Numbered from the stretch's first letter, positions 53,354 through 63,042 are shown. The stretch is 64,000 bases of DNA from Rhodocyclaceae bacterium (GCA_020247395.1 JADCJC010000054.1:1-64000), one strand, 5' to 3'. The notes: generated by a model from the sequence alone, not told the origin. Numbers and translations: made by a program.

Positions 53354-53423
53354 CCAACTCAATTTAGGGCGCACGACATTCGAGTCTAAAACGCGCTTGC
53401 AATCAAACACGTTCATTCAACTA
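53354..53423 (-). other. Probable attI region of the integron
   Basis: Lies between the first cassette and intI. On the minus strand GTTGGGC (53354-53360) is a GTTRRRY core at the junction with the first cassette, preceded by GCGCCCTAAATTGA. Integrase binding sites cannot be defined by eye. Confidence 0.45.
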
Positions 53424-53439
53424 CTGTACATATATACAC
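53424..53439 (+). promoter_or_regulatory. LexA box upstream of intI
   Basis: CTGTACATATATACAC matches the CTGT-N8-ACAG SOS box at 7 of 8 conserved positions. It ends 31 bases before the intI ATG. SOS control of integron integrases is established; this site fits that pattern. Confidence 0.65.
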
Positions 53440-53470
53440 TAATAACAAATTCACGATTTCCATCAATGCC

Positions 53471-54496
53471 ATGAACCAGTCCCGTCCAGTATGTGCAACT
53501 TATCGAAGGCATGCTAACACTGACCTTCCAGCCCTGGAACCAACGAAAGTGCTGGATCAACTACGTGAACGAATACGCTATTTGCACTACAGCATCCGTA
53601 CGGAAGAAGCGTACGTCTACTGGGTGCGTTTTTTTACTCGGTGGGCTGGCGTGCGGCATCCGCGCGAGATGGGTGCGGATGAAGTTCGGGCGTTCTTGAC
53701 CTACCTCGCGACCGAGCGCGACATTGCCGTCTCGACGCATCGCATGGCGCTATCCGCAATTTTGTCTCTCTACCAAAAAGTGCTTTGTGTTGACCTGCCA
53801 TAGCTCAATCGCCTCGAGCGCCCCTCAGCACCGAGGTGCCTGCCGGTGGTGTTGACGCAGGCCGAGGTTCAACGCGTATTTTCCCACTTAGCTGGTACAC
53901 ACCTTCTGCTCGCGCGGCTGCTTTATGGTACAGGCATGCGGATCACCGAGGCATTGCAGTAGCGTATGAAGGATATTGATTTCGCCCATCGTGCTATCCT
54001 GATCCGTAAGGGCAAGGGTTTCAAGGATCGCGTCGTCATGCTTCCCCAATCGCTGGAAGCACCTCTGAAGGCACAGCTTGAGAACGCCCGTGCAATCTGG
54101 CCTCAAGATGTGACCACGGACAAGGCCGGGGTCCTCATGCCGTACGCATTAGAGCGATAGTATCCAAAGGCTGGACGAAGTTGGACTTAGTTTTGGGTGT
54201 TCCCTCAAGCAACTCACTCGACCGACCCGCGATCCGGCGTAGTGGGACGGCACCACTTGTTTGACCAAACCTTCCAGCGCGATTTCAAGCGCGCGGTCAC
54301 ACACGCGTCAATCGCAAAGTCCGCCACGCCACATACGATGCGCCACTATTTCGCCACACATTTGGTGCAATCCGGCTGCGACATCCGCAGCGTGCAAGAA
54401 CTTCTCGGCCACGCGGATGTGAAAACCACGATGATCTACACCCACGTGCTCAACGTCGCGGGGCGGGATGTGCTGAGTCCACTCGACCAGCTCTGA
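53471..54496 (+). pseudogene. intI: Integron integrase IntI with four in-frame TAG codons
   Basis: 341 codons in one frame plus stop, the normal IntI length. All tyrosine-recombinase active-site residues remain: Arg in LLYGTGMRITEAL, His and Arg in [13 protein letters not shown], His in [10 protein letters not shown], Tyr in MIYTHVL. The IntI-specific extra domain (ALERxYPKAGRSWTxFWVFP) is also recognisable. The frame is broken by TAG at 53801, 53960, 54158 and 54188; comparison with the family suggests these replaced Trp, Leu, Lys and Trp. There is no frameshift and no TAA or TGA. The ORF track splits it into 53471-53803, 53966-54160 and 54197-54496. It is divergent from the cassettes, as in normal integrons. 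Most likely inactive. Confidence 0.9.
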
Positions 54497-54661
54497 ACGT
54501 ACTTAGGAAGCCGTTGGAAACCTGGGGTTCTCGACTGACCGCGCATGGCGTGGATTTGGTCGCAGCACTCGCGCATGGACTACTATCTATTTGATTTATT
54601 GTGGAAACTTCCATCTCTTCCCACTGCCGCGACCGCGGCCGAGAGGGATTTCCGTATTCCT

Positions 54662-54686
54662 AAGTATGTACTAGTCAAGCATACTT
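54662..54686. promoter_or_regulatory. Inverted repeat, probable operator of the AbrB/PIN pair
   Basis: AAGTATG-N11-CATACTT, perfect 7-bp arms, 62 bases before the antitoxin ATG. Position and form fit an autoregulatory toxin-antitoxin operator. Confidence 0.6.
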
Positions 54687-54747
54687 CTTGCGTCAGAACA
54701 GCTCCGGGCGCATACTCTTTATCCTTCCCTCAACCTTAAGAGCGCTC

Positions 54748-54993
54748 ATGGATGCCACCGTTGCCGAACGCGGCCAAATTACTCTGCCTAAGGAAGTGCG
54801 CGACGCGCTAGGCTTGGTCAAAGGCACCAAACTGACCATCGAGGTCGATCACGGAAAGGTGATCTTGCGGAAAAACCCGAGGGAAGCGATCAATCGGGTT
54901 CGCGGCAAATTCAGCTTGCCCGATGGAATGACCACCGACGATGTCATGCGCGAATTACGCGGTCGTGCGCCGAGCGATCCGATTGAGCCATAG
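54748..54993 (+). CDS. AbrB/MazE-fold antitoxin (VapB type)
   Basis: 81 aa from ATG 54748; the track's start adds 20 unlikely residues. Swapped-hairpin DNA-binding domain ATVAERGQITLPKEVRDALGLVKGTKLTIEVDHGKVILRKN, then a flexible toxin-binding tail (RVRGKFSLPDGMTTDDVMRELRG). It is 14 bases before the PIN toxin gene. It would neutralise the toxin and repress the operon through the inverted repeat upstream. Confidence 0.88.
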   Translation: MDATVAERGQITLPKEVRDALGLVKGTKLTIEVDHGKVILRKNPREAINRVRGKFSLPDGMTTDDVMRELRGRAPSDPIEP

Positions 54994-55007
54994 CGAGACC
55001 TGAGACG

Positions 55008-55415
55008 ATGATCGCACTCGACTCTTCGGTACTCATTGATGTCCTCACCAGCGATCCTGTCTTCGGTGACACCTCTGCCGCAAAGCTGGAAAGCGCGATG
55101 GAGCGCGATGATGTCGTCATTTGCGATGTCGCTCTTGCAGAAGTTGCAGCACGGGTGAATCCCGTTGATGAGCTCATGGACAGCCTCGCGGACATGGGGG
55201 TGAATTTCTCACCCGTCAGTGAGCAAGCGGCGATCCGCGCAGGCATCATGCAGCGACGCTTCCGCGAGCGTGGTGGCAAGCCGACAGAGCGCGTCATCGC
55301 CGACTTTTTGGTGGGCGCACACGCACTACTTCATTGCAACGCACTGATCACCCGCGACGCTGGTTTTCACCGCGATTACTTCAAAGGCCTCAAAATCATC
55401 AATCCCGCCGCCTGA
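55008..55415 (+). CDS. PIN domain ribonuclease toxin (VapC type)
   Basis: 135 aa. PIN-domain acidic set: Asp5 (MIALDSSVLIDVL), Glu45 (DVALAEVAA), Asp99 (RVIADFLVGAHA) and Asp117 (ITRDAGFHRDYF). VapC toxins cut tRNA or rRNA. Paired with the AbrB-fold antitoxin just upstream. The pair sits between the integron integrase and acnA and may help hold the accessory region in place. Confidence 0.9.
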   Translation: MIALDSSVLIDVLTSDPVFGDTSAAKLESAMERDDVVICDVALAEVAARVNPVDELMDSLADMGVNFSPVSEQAAIRAGIMQRRFRERGGKPTERVIADFLVGAHALLHCNALITRDAGFHRDYFKGLKIINPAA

Positions 55416-55452
55416 GCGCTGACTCAGGTTCTTTCTCCTGCAAGGAACATCC

Positions 55453-58158
55453 ATGCCACACAACACCCACAATACCCTGCAATCATTCACCCTAGCCAGC
55501 GGCAAGACCGGTCAGTACTACTCGCTACCCGAACTAGCGAAGACCTACCCGAATGTCGCCAAGCTACCGATCTCAATTCGGATCGTGCTGGAGGCAGTGT
55601 TACGCAATGTCGATGGCAAGAAGGTCACTGAAGAACATGTCAAACAGCTCGCCAACTGGCAGCCAAACGATCCCCGTACCAACGAGATCCCGTTCATCGT
55701 CGCCCGCGTGGTGCTGCAAGACTTCACCGGCATTCCGTTGCTGGCGGACCTGGCCGCGATGCGCGGCGTGGTGAACAAACTTGGCAAGAATCCGAAAGTC
55801 ATCGAGCCGTTAGTGCCGGTTGATTTGGTGGTTGACCACTCGGTACAGATCGATCACTACGGCAACAAAGACGCGCTCGATCTCAACATGAAACTAGAGT
55901 TTCAGCGCAACGTCGAGCGCTACCAATTCATGAAATGGGGTATGCAGGCGTTTGATACGTTCAAGGTCGTGCCACCGGGCATTGGTATCGTGCACCAAGT
56001 GAATTTGGAGTACTTGGCGCGTGGGGTACACAACAAGGACGGTGTGTATTACCCAGACACCTTGGTCGGCACCGATTCCCACACCACCATGATCAACGGT
56101 ATCGGCGTAGTCGGCTGGGGCGTGGGGGGTATCGAAGCCGAAGCCGGTATGTTGGGACAGCCGGTGTATTTCTTGACGCCAGATGTGGTCGGCGTAAATC
56201 TGACCGGCAAGTTGCGCGAGGGTGTGACCGCAACCGACTTGGTATTGACCGTCACCGAGATGCTGCGTAAAGCCAAAGTCGTCGGCAAGTTTGTGGAGTT
56301 CTTCGGCGAAGGCACGGCCTCGCTCGCGCTGCCAGACCGCGCGACGATCGCCAACATGGCCCCTGAGTACGGTGCCACGATGGGCTTCTTCCCGGTTGAC
56401 GACACCACCGTCGATTATTTGAAATCGACCGGCCGCACCGCAGAAGAAATTGACGCCTTCACAACCTACTTCAAAGCGCAAGGCCTGTATGGCGTACCAA
56501 TGGCCGGAGACTGCAACTACTCAACATCCCTAGCACTCGACCTCGACTCGGTGCGCGCTTCACTCGCGGGGCCGAAGCGTCCGCAAGACAGAATTGAGTT
56601 GGGCAATATGAAGTCGCAGTTCACCACTCTGTTTTCCAAGCCGCCGACAGAAAACGGTTTCGCCAAATCGGCGGAAGACCTCAACAAACGATTCGCCACC
56701 AAAGACGGTATTGAAATTGGTTCGGGCGATGTCTTGATCGCCGCCATCACCAGCTGCACCAATACCTCCAACCCGGGGGTTTTGTTGGCAGCCGGCTTGC
56801 TCGCTAAGAAAGCCGTGGAAAGAGGCCTGACGGCCAAGCCGCATGTCAAGACCTCGCTTGCGCCGGGCTCGCGCGTGGTCACCGACTACCTGACCAAAGC
56901 GGGATTGCTGCCGTACCTAGAAAAGCTCGGCTTCTTCTTGGCCGGTTACGGTTGCACCACGTGTATCGGCAATGCGGGCGATCTTACCCCGGCATTTAAT
57001 GAAGCGATTACCAGCAATGACGTGGTCGCCGCTGCCGTACTGTCCGGTAACCGCAACTTCGAAGCACGTATTCATCCAAACATCCGCGCCAACTTCCTCG
57101 CCTCGCCGCCATTGGTGGTTGCCTACGCCATCGCCGGCACCGTACTGAAAGATCTCGAAACCGAACCACTCGGCATGGGAACAAACGGCCCCGTGTTCTT
57201 GAAGGATGTTTGGCCGACCTCGCATGAAGTTGCCGCTGTGATGGGCTTCGCCAAAGACCCGGCGACCTTCCAACGTCTGTATTCGAATCTCGGCGCGGAT
57301 AATCCGCTGTGGCAGAACATCAAAGGTGTGACCGGCCAGGTTTATGATTGGCCGAGCTCAACCTATATCGCCGAGCCGCCATTTTTCGGTGCGAACTTCG
57401 GTATGCATGCCGGCACGGCAAAGGATGTAACCGGCGCACGCGCGCTCGGCATCTTTGGCGATTCCGTCACCACCGATCATATTTCTCCCGCAGGCTCGTT
57501 CAAAGAAACCACACCTGCCGGCAAATATTTAGTTGGCCATAACGTGATGAAGGCGGACTTCAACAGTTATGGTGCACGTCGCGGCAACCATGAAGTAATG
57601 ATGCGCGGCACCTTTGCCAACGTGCGCATCAAGAACCTGATGCTGCCGGCAAAGGCAGATGGCACCCGCGTGGAAGGCGGCTATACGCTGTTCCAACCCT
57701 CGGGCGAACAAATGGCGATCTACGATGCGGCGATGGCCTACATTGCCGCCGACACCCCGACGATGATCTTTGGTGGCGAAGAATACGGCACGGGCTCTTC
57801 GCGCGATTGGGCGGCCAAAGGTACACAGTTGCTTGGCGTAAAAGCTGTCGTTGCCAAGAGCTTTGAGCGCATCCATCGCTCCAACTTGGTCGGTATGGGT
57901 GTGTTGCCGTTGCAATTCAAGCACGGCGAATCGGCCGAGTCGCTGGGTTTGAAAGGTGACGAAACATTTGCCATCACTGGAATCGCCGCTGGTATCAAGC
58001 CGCAGATGGATGTCACACTCACCATCACGCGCAAGGATGGTTCAACCCATTCGACCGCCCTGCTGTTGCGTATCGACACACCGATCGAAGTGGATTACTA
58101 CCTACACGGCGGAATCTTGCCGTATGTGTTGCGTGAGTTGATCAACAAAGCCGCGTAG
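55453..58158 (+). CDS. acnA: Aconitate hydratase A
   Basis: 901 aa; interconverts citrate and isocitrate and probably also hydrates 2-methylaconitate in the methylcitrate cycle. [4Fe-4S] cysteines in [17 protein letters not shown] and [14 protein letters not shown]; substrate-binding [21 protein letters not shown]; swivelling domain [23 protein letters not shown] and [24 protein letters not shown] lies 6 bases before the ATG. A strong hairpin terminator follows. It is the paralogue of acnD at 42499. Confidence 0.96.
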   Translation: MPHNTHNTLQSFTLASGKTGQYYSLPELAKTYPNVAKLPISIRIVLEAVLRNVDGKKVTEEHVKQLANWQPNDPRTNEIPFIVARVVLQDFTGIPLLADLAAMRGVVNKLGKNPKVIEPLVPVDLVVDHSVQIDHYGNKDALDLNMKLEFQRNVERYQFMKWGMQAFDTFKVVPPGIGIVHQVNLEYLARGVHNKDGVYYPDTLVGTDSHTTMINGIGVVGWGVGGIEAEAGMLGQPVYFLTPDVVGVNLTGKLREGVTATDLVLTVTEMLRKAKVVGKFVEFFGEGTASLALPDRATIANMAPEYGATMGFFPVDDTTVDYLKSTGRTAEEIDAFTTYFKAQGLYGVPMAGDCNYSTSLALDLDSVRASLAGPKRPQDRIELGNMKSQFTTLFSKPPTENGFAKSAEDLNKRFATKDGIEIGSGDVLIAAITSCTNTSNPGVLLAAGLLAKKAVERGLTAKPHVKTSLAPGSRVVTDYLTKAGLLPYLEKLGFFLAGYGCTTCIGNAGDLTPAFNEAITSNDVVAAAVLSGNRNFEARIHPNIRANFLASPPLVVAYAIAGTVLKDLETEPLGMGTNGPVFLKDVWPTSHEVAAVMGFAKDPATFQRLYSNLGADNPLWQNIKGVTGQVYDWPSSTYIAEPPFFGANFGMHAGTAKDVTGARALGIFGDSVTTDHISPAGSFKETTPAGKYLVGHNVMKADFNSYGARRGNHEVMMRGTFANVRIKNLMLPAKADGTRVEGGYTLFQPSGEQMAIYDAAMAYIAADTPTMIFGGEEYGTGSSRDWAAKGTQLLGVKAVVAKSFERIHRSNLVGMGVLPLQFKHGESAESLGLKGDETFAITGIAAGIKPQMDVTLTITRKDGSTHSTALLLRIDTPIEVDYYLHGGILPYVLRELINKAA

Positions 58159-58200
58159 TATTTTGTGGTGCCCGTTAACATTACCGACGAGAAGAAAAGA

Positions 58201-58225
58201 ACGAGGTGCAATGCACCTCGTTTTT
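58201..58225 (+). terminator. Rho-independent terminator of acnA
   Basis: ACGAGGTGC-AAT-GCACCTCGT, a 9-bp perfect stem with a 3-base loop, followed by TTTTT. 42 bases after the acnA stop. Confidence 0.9.
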
Positions 58226-58251
58226 GTTTGCGCTCCTTAACGAAAGACCAT

Positions 58252-60072
58252 ATGGCTGCCCCGCTCACGCACCACCGTTCCGCCCTCCGCAGCGCCGCTT
58301 GTGCTGCGGCTATTGCAGGTTGTTTTGGTTTTACTTCCGCATCGGCCCAAACTATCAGCGCTTCATCAACACCATCCTCAGCGCTCGCCGCGCTGGGTGA
58401 AAAATATGTCGACGCCACTTACGCGCTAAACCCGCTCGCCGCGACTTCGGCCGGTGATGCCCGCTTCCATGACAAGTTTGTCAACGACCTCACGCCCGCC
58501 GCGCGTGAACGTGACCGCAAGTTGCAAGCCGAAACGTTGGCAGTGCTGAAGTCCATCGACGTGGCTGCACTTTCTGCCGACGAACAGCTCACCCACGCAG
58601 TGATGATGTATCGGGCGCAGTTGCGCCTCGACGCCTTGGCACTGGATTTTCACCTGACACCCATCAACCATTTTTTCTCGCTGCCACTGTCGCTGGTGTC
58701 CCTTGCGCGAGCCGAAGGTGCACAGCCGTTCAAAACCGTGGCTGACTACGACGCCTTTCTAACACGCCTCGATGGATTTCCGGGCTGGGTGGATTCTGCC
58801 ATCGCCAACATGCGGGAAGGTATGCACAAAGATGTGGTGCAGCCGAAAGTAGTGATGAATCGCGTGCTGCCCCAACTCAAAATGCTGATGGTGAGTGACG
58901 CCACACAAAGCAGCTTTTACGTTCCCATCGAAAAAATGCCCGCGAGTTTCTCTGAGGCACAGCGTGCAAGACTAACAGTCGCGTACCGCACCATCATCAG
59001 CGACAAACTCGTGCCCGCGATCACCAAGCTGCACACATTCATTGCACAAGAGTACCTGCCGAAATGTCGCGATACGGTCGGCCTCGCGGGAACGCCGAAT
59101 GGTGAAGCGACGTATGCGTTTCGCGTACGCGAAGCCACCACCACACCGTTGCCACCTGCAGAGATTCATCAAATCGGCCTGCGTGAAGTCGCACGTATCC
59201 GCAATGAGATGGACACCGTCCGCAAGCGTGTCGGCTTCAATGGCGATGTGCAAGCCTTCATCGAATCAATTCCAAAGAATCCGGCGCTGATGCCATTCAA
59301 CACCGAACAGGAGGTAATCGAAGCCTTCCGCAAGATTCAGCGTCGTGTTGATCCGCTCATCGACAAGCTGTTTGTACGTCGCCCTAGCGCGTTACTCGAA
59401 ATTCGCCCTGAACCCGAAATTACCAAAGCCACCGCTGCAGCCAGTTACCGCGCTGGCGCACGTGACGGCTCGCGACCGGGGGTGTTCTTTGCCCCGATTC
59501 CGCTGCCGACGAAGTACCTCAATACGCGTATGACGGCACTGTATATGCACGAAGGTATTCCCGGCCATCATTTTGAGGTCTCGCTGGCGCAAGAGTCCGA
59601 TCTCCCCCGGATTCGGCGCAGCAGCCGATTCACCGCTTACAGCGAAGGCTGGGCGCTTTACGCGGAGAGCCTCGGCGTCGAGCTTGGCGTGTATGACGAC
59701 CCCTACCAAGACATGGGTCGGCTCATCAGCGAAATGCATCGCGCGATTCGCTTAGTCGTCGATACCGGCATGCACCTGAAAGGCTGGACGCGTGAGCAAG
59801 CGATTCAGTTCTCGCTCCAAAACGGTGGTCGCGCCGAGTCAGAACAAGTGCAAGAGGTAGAACGTTACATCGCGATTCCCGGCCAAGCACTGGCTTACAA
59901 AATCGGCGAATTAAAGATCATGGAACTACGCCGCTACGGCGAACAAACCCTGGGACCGAATTTCAGTCTTGCCGCATTTCATAACGAGCTGCTCAAGGAC
60001 GGCAACCTGCCGCTCGCGGTTTTGGAAGCAAAGATGCGGCGTTGGGTTAATGCGCAGGCCACACGCCAGTAG
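58252..60072 (+). CDS. DUF885 family zinc-peptidase-like protein, exported
   Basis: 606 aa from ATG 58252; the track's GTG 58165 start would read through the acnA terminator. Signal peptide (MAAPLTHHRSALRSAACAAAIAGCFGFTSASAQ). DUF885 core with the HExxxHH-like zinc site HEGIPGHH (His433, Glu434, His439/440), then FTAYSEGWALYAESLG supplying the third ligand Glu. DUF885 proteins are thought to be metallopeptidases with a mostly helical M32/M3-like fold; substrates are unknown. Periplasmic location is predicted. Followed by another exported hydrolase. Confidence 0.88.
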   Translation: MAAPLTHHRSALRSAACAAAIAGCFGFTSASAQTISASSTPSSALAALGEKYVDATYALNPLAATSAGDARFHDKFVNDLTPAARERDRKLQAETLAVLKSIDVAALSADEQLTHAVMMYRAQLRLDALALDFHLTPINHFFSLPLSLVSLARAEGAQPFKTVADYDAFLTRLDGFPGWVDSAIANMREGMHKDVVQPKVVMNRVLPQLKMLMVSDATQSSFYVPIEKMPASFSEAQRARLTVAYRTIISDKLVPAITKLHTFIAQEYLPKCRDTVGLAGTPNGEATYAFRVREATTTPLPPAEIHQIGLREVARIRNEMDTVRKRVGFNGDVQAFIESIPKNPALMPFNTEQEVIEAFRKIQRRVDPLIDKLFVRRPSALLEIRPEPEITKATAAASYRAGARDGSRPGVFFAPIPLPTKYLNTRMTALYMHEGIPGHHFEVSLAQESDLPRIRRSSRFTAYSEGWALYAESLGVELGVYDDPYQDMGRLISEMHRAIRLVVDTGMHLKGWTREQAIQFSLQNGGRAESEQVQEVERYIAIPGQALAYKIGELKIMELRRYGEQTLGPNFSLAAFHNELLKDGNLPLAVLEAKMRRWVNAQATRQ

Positions 60073-60198
60073 CCTCAAACAGTGCATCATCAAATGAGAA
60101 CTTCCAAACTCTTTCGTCCCGGCCTGCGCCGGGGAAACACTCAATTATTTACTGCATCCGCTCTCGTTATCGAACCCCTATCTTCAACTGAGCGCCTC

Positions 60199-62271
60199 AT
60201 GAATAAACTCCGCGCTGCGGTGACAGCCGCCTGCCTCCTTTTATCACTAATTGCCCATGCCGCCGTCGAGCGAGTTGAAATCAAAGAACGTGTGCCCTTC
60301 GCCGAAGGCAAGTCGTTTGGCGACGCGGGTGCCTACGAAAAAATTCGCGGTGTGGCGCACTTCGCGCTCGACCCCAAACATCCAGCGAACAAACCAATCG
60401 TCGATCTGAAATACGCACCACGCGATGCGAAAGGCCGCGTCACGTTTAGCAGCGAGTTCGTCATGCTGCGCCCAACCTCCGGCAAATCCGCGACGCTGCT
60501 CTACGACGTCAACAATCGCGGCGGCATCGCCATCCTCGGCCAGGTCAATGGCAAGAGCCCGACCAACAACGACCCGACCACGGTTGCGGATGCCGGCGAT
60601 GGATTCTTGATGCGTCACGGCTTCACCCTGCTCTTCTCGGCATGGACGTGGGACGTGGCACCACAAGCGCCCGCCAACCGTGCGCTGGTGTTCACGCCGC
60701 CGGTCGCCAAAGGCACCAAAGGCACCAATGGCAGGCCCGGCAAACCCATCACCGGCAAGGTCTACAATGAAGTCATCGTCGATGCGCCAACCGACATCGC
60801 CACATACGCCGGCATGCGCGGCCTGACCTACGAGCCCGCCACACCCAACGACCCGAAAGCAGTGATGACTGTACGCGACAAACCCGACGGCAAGCGCACC
60901 GTGGTGGCGCGTGCGAATTGGGAGTTTGTTGCCCCAGAACGTGAAGGCGGACCGGGTCGCGTCAAGCTCAACGGTGGATTCAAACCCGGCACCATTTACG
61001 AACTCACCTACGTCACCAAAGACCCTCGTGTGACCGCAGCAGGACTCGCCGGCATTCGCGATCTCCTCGCGTATTTCCGTGACACACCGTTCGAAGGCGC
61101 CAGCATCCCGAACCACGTGTTGATCTTCGGCATCAGCCAATCCGGCCGTTTGATCGGCCGCATGATGCACGACGGATTGAACGTCGATGAAACCGGCAAG
61201 CTCGCCTTTGATGGCGCGTATATGCAAGTGCCGGGTGCCGGTGGCTCAGCAGGATTCAACAGCCGCTTTGTGCAGCCCACCCGCCACCCGTCGCTGCTGC
61301 AAGAGCACGACTACCCTGCCGATAGTTTTCCATTTACGTCCACACCGACGCGCGATCCGGTGACCGGCAAAGTCGCATCGACCATGGACCGCGCAAAAGA
61401 CGCCAATGGTCACTTGCCGAAGTTGGTGATCGCCAATACCTCCGCAGAGTTTTGGAATCGCGGCGCATCACTCATCGCCACCACACCTGACGGCATTAAG
61501 GACGTCGCACCCGCCGACAACGTTCGTATCTACGGATTCATGGGGGCACAGCACTATGTTGGTCGCTCCAAGACCCGCGCGCCAAACGTGAACTGCGTAT
61601 CAACCACCGACCACTATCTGCCGATGCGCGCCCTCATCCTGGCACTCGATAGCTGGGTGCGTGGCGTCACACCGCCACCGAGCGCCTACCCGAGGCTTGC
61701 CGACGGCTCGCTAGTCACGGTTGATCAATACCGCGCGGCGTTCCCGACCGGGCTTGGCATCACGCCACCCACATTGAACCTGCGTGAGCCGCGTCTGAAT
61801 TTCGGCAAACGTTTTGCCAGCGAGGGCATTGCCGACCTCGTGCCGCCGATCAAGGGCAAAGCATACGAGACCCGCGTGCCGGCACCGGACGCGGATGGCA
61901 ACGACCGCGGTGGTGTGCGCATGGTCGAGCTGCGCGTGCCGCTTGGCACCCACACGGGTTGGAATCAACGCGCACCGGAGACGGGATTTGGTTGGGCCAC
62001 CGCGCGCTTTGACGGCAGCTTTGTGCCGTTCGCCCGCACACAAGCAGAACGCATCGCTGCCGGCGATCCGCGCTTGAGTCTCGCTGAGCGCTATCCGACG
62101 CGCGAGGACTTTATGGCGAAGGTAAAGGCGGCGGCCGCTGAGCAAGTCGCGGCGAGGTTATTGCTAGCGGAGGACGTGGCGCGGAACGTGAATAAGCACG
62201 TGGGGTTATATGACCGCATCATGAAGCGCGAGCCGGGCGACCAAAGCTGTACGTATTTGTTTGCGGAATAG
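60199..62271 (+). CDS. Large exported alpha/beta hydrolase-domain protein
   Basis: 690 aa from ATG 60199 (MNKLRAAVTAACLLLSLIAHA, a clear signal peptide); the track start adds 39 residues. The family opening VERVEIKERVPFAEGKSFGDAGAYEKIRGVAHFALDPKHPANKPIVDL and the nucleophile segment FGISQSGRLIGRMMHDG (Ser313 in GxSxS form) match the Abhydrolase_10-type proteins I recall from environmental proteobacteria. An insertion-rich N-terminal half precedes the catalytic domain. Substrate unknown, perhaps esters or lactones in the periplasm. It follows the DUF885 gene by 126 bases. Confidence 0.82.
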   Translation: MNKLRAAVTAACLLLSLIAHAAVERVEIKERVPFAEGKSFGDAGAYEKIRGVAHFALDPKHPANKPIVDLKYAPRDAKGRVTFSSEFVMLRPTSGKSATLLYDVNNRGGIAILGQVNGKSPTNNDPTTVADAGDGFLMRHGFTLLFSAWTWDVAPQAPANRALVFTPPVAKGTKGTNGRPGKPITGKVYNEVIVDAPTDIATYAGMRGLTYEPATPNDPKAVMTVRDKPDGKRTVVARANWEFVAPEREGGPGRVKLNGGFKPGTIYELTYVTKDPRVTAAGLAGIRDLLAYFRDTPFEGASIPNHVLIFGISQSGRLIGRMMHDGLNVDETGKLAFDGAYMQVPGAGGSAGFNSRFVQPTRHPSLLQEHDYPADSFPFTSTPTRDPVTGKVASTMDRAKDANGHLPKLVIANTSAEFWNRGASLIATTPDGIKDVAPADNVRIYGFMGAQHYVGRSKTRAPNVNCVSTTDHYLPMRALILALDSWVRGVTPPPSAYPRLADGSLVTVDQYRAAFPTGLGITPPTLNLREPRLNFGKRFASEGIADLVPPIKGKAYETRVPAPDADGNDRGGVRMVELRVPLGTHTGWNQRAPETGFGWATARFDGSFVPFARTQAERIAAGDPRLSLAERYPTREDFMAKVKAAAAEQVAARLLLAEDVARNVNKHVGLYDRIMKREPGDQSCTYLFAE

Positions 62272-62306
62272 TAGAGGCATGCGGCGTGGCTCATTGCCAA
62301 TCAATC

Positions 62307-62334
62307 TTGTCTTATATACAGAAATCTGTATGAT
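62307..62334 (+). promoter_or_regulatory. Promoter of the second VapBC-type pair, possibly giving a leaderless mRNA
   Basis: TTGTCT (62307-62312), 16-base spacer, TATGAT (62329-62334). Transcription would start at or next to ATG 62341, which has no Shine-Dalgarno sequence. Confidence 0.5.
62316..62331. promoter_or_regulatory. Palindromic operator of the second VapBC-type pair
   Basis: ATACAGA-AA-TCTGTAT, perfect 7-bp arms, lying across the spacer and -10 of the promoter. A bound antitoxin would block RNA polymerase. Confidence 0.65.
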
Positions 62335-62340
62335 GACGTC

Positions 62341-62583
62341 ATGAAAACAACCCTTGATATCAACGACCGCCTGCTTGCCGAGGCCAAAGTCGCAGCGGCG
62401 CAGCAGCGAACCAGCTTAACACGCTTGATTGAGGAAGGTCTGGCGTTGCGTCTGCGCGGCGCGCCGTGCCCCGCAGTTCGCAACCCGCGCATTGCCGTTT
62501 ACAAAGGTAGAGGCGGATTGGTTGCCGGCGTGAACGCTATTAGCAACAAAGCGTTGCGAGACGCCGCTGACGATGACGCCTGA
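62341..62583 (+). CDS. VapB-type ribbon-helix-helix antitoxin
   Basis: 80 aa. N-terminal ribbon-helix-helix MKTTLDINDRLLAEAKVAAAQQRTSLTRLIEEGLALRL, then a toxin-binding tail. It overlaps the PIN toxin gene by 11 bases. Self-repression through the 16-bp palindrome on its promoter is likely. Confidence 0.88.
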   Translation: MKTTLDINDRLLAEAKVAAAQQRTSLTRLIEEGLALRLRGAPCPAVRNPRIAVYKGRGGLVAGVNAISNKALRDAADDDA

Positions 62584-63010
62584 TGTGAATGTGCTTCTGG
62601 CGGCGTCCCGCGCTGACCACGCGCATCACAAAGCCGCGTATCGTTGGTTAATTTCGGCCATCGCCGCCTGTGCAACCGGTGGCAGTGTTAAGCTGATGCC
62701 CGTGGTGGCCACAAGTTTTTTACGGTTGACGACTCACGCGAAGATTTTCGTCCAGCCTACACCGATTGCAGGAGCCGTTGCATTTGTCGACAGCCTGCTC
62801 TCAATACCAGGCGTTGAAATGCCCGCGTGCGGTCCAGAGTGGCGAATACTCCGCACATTGTGCCTCGATCAAAATTTGGTCAGTAACGCCATACCGGACG
62901 CATGGCTTGCGGCAGCAGTACTGCACGCTAACGAACACCTCGTGACATTCGACCGAGACTTCAAAAAGTTGTTACCCCGATCGCAGTTGACCATTCTTGC
63001 CACTGCATAA
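62573..63010 (+). CDS. PIN domain toxin (VapC type)
   Basis: 145 aa. Asp4 in MTPDVNVLLAASRADHAHH, Asp109 in AIPDAWLAAAVLHANEHLVTFDRDF, with Asp127/Asp129. The mid-chain acidic residue expected near VVATSFLRLTT is not obvious, so catalytic competence is uncertain. Belongs to the group with an SFLRLTT motif typical of TA systems paired with RHH antitoxins. Its 3' end is convergent with the tRNA genes. Confidence 0.88.
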   Translation: MTPDVNVLLAASRADHAHHKAAYRWLISAIAACATGGSVKLMPVVATSFLRLTTHAKIFVQPTPIAGAVAFVDSLLSIPGVEMPACGPEWRILRTLCLDQNLVSNAIPDAWLAAAVLHANEHLVTFDRDFKKLLPRSQLTILATA

Positions 63011-63013
63011 AGC

Positions 63014-63042
63014 AAAAAACGCCACCCAGAGGTGACGTTTTT
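63014..63042. terminator. Bidirectional terminator (copy A) at the end of vapC
   Basis: AACGCCACC-CAGA-GGTGACGTT stem (9 bp) flanked by an A-run and a T-run, so it can act for the PIN toxin gene on the plus strand, 4 bases after its stop, and for the tRNA side on the minus strand. Confidence 0.75.

Noticed and set aside
53471-54496. Genome-wide reading of TAG as an amino acid
   Set aside because: acnA, prpC, the FIST gene, the CitE-like gene and both exported hydrolase genes end naturally in TAG at the expected family length.
58165-58251. N-terminal extension of the DUF885 protein
   Set aside because: It would be translated through the acnA terminator hairpin and would hide a proper signal peptide.
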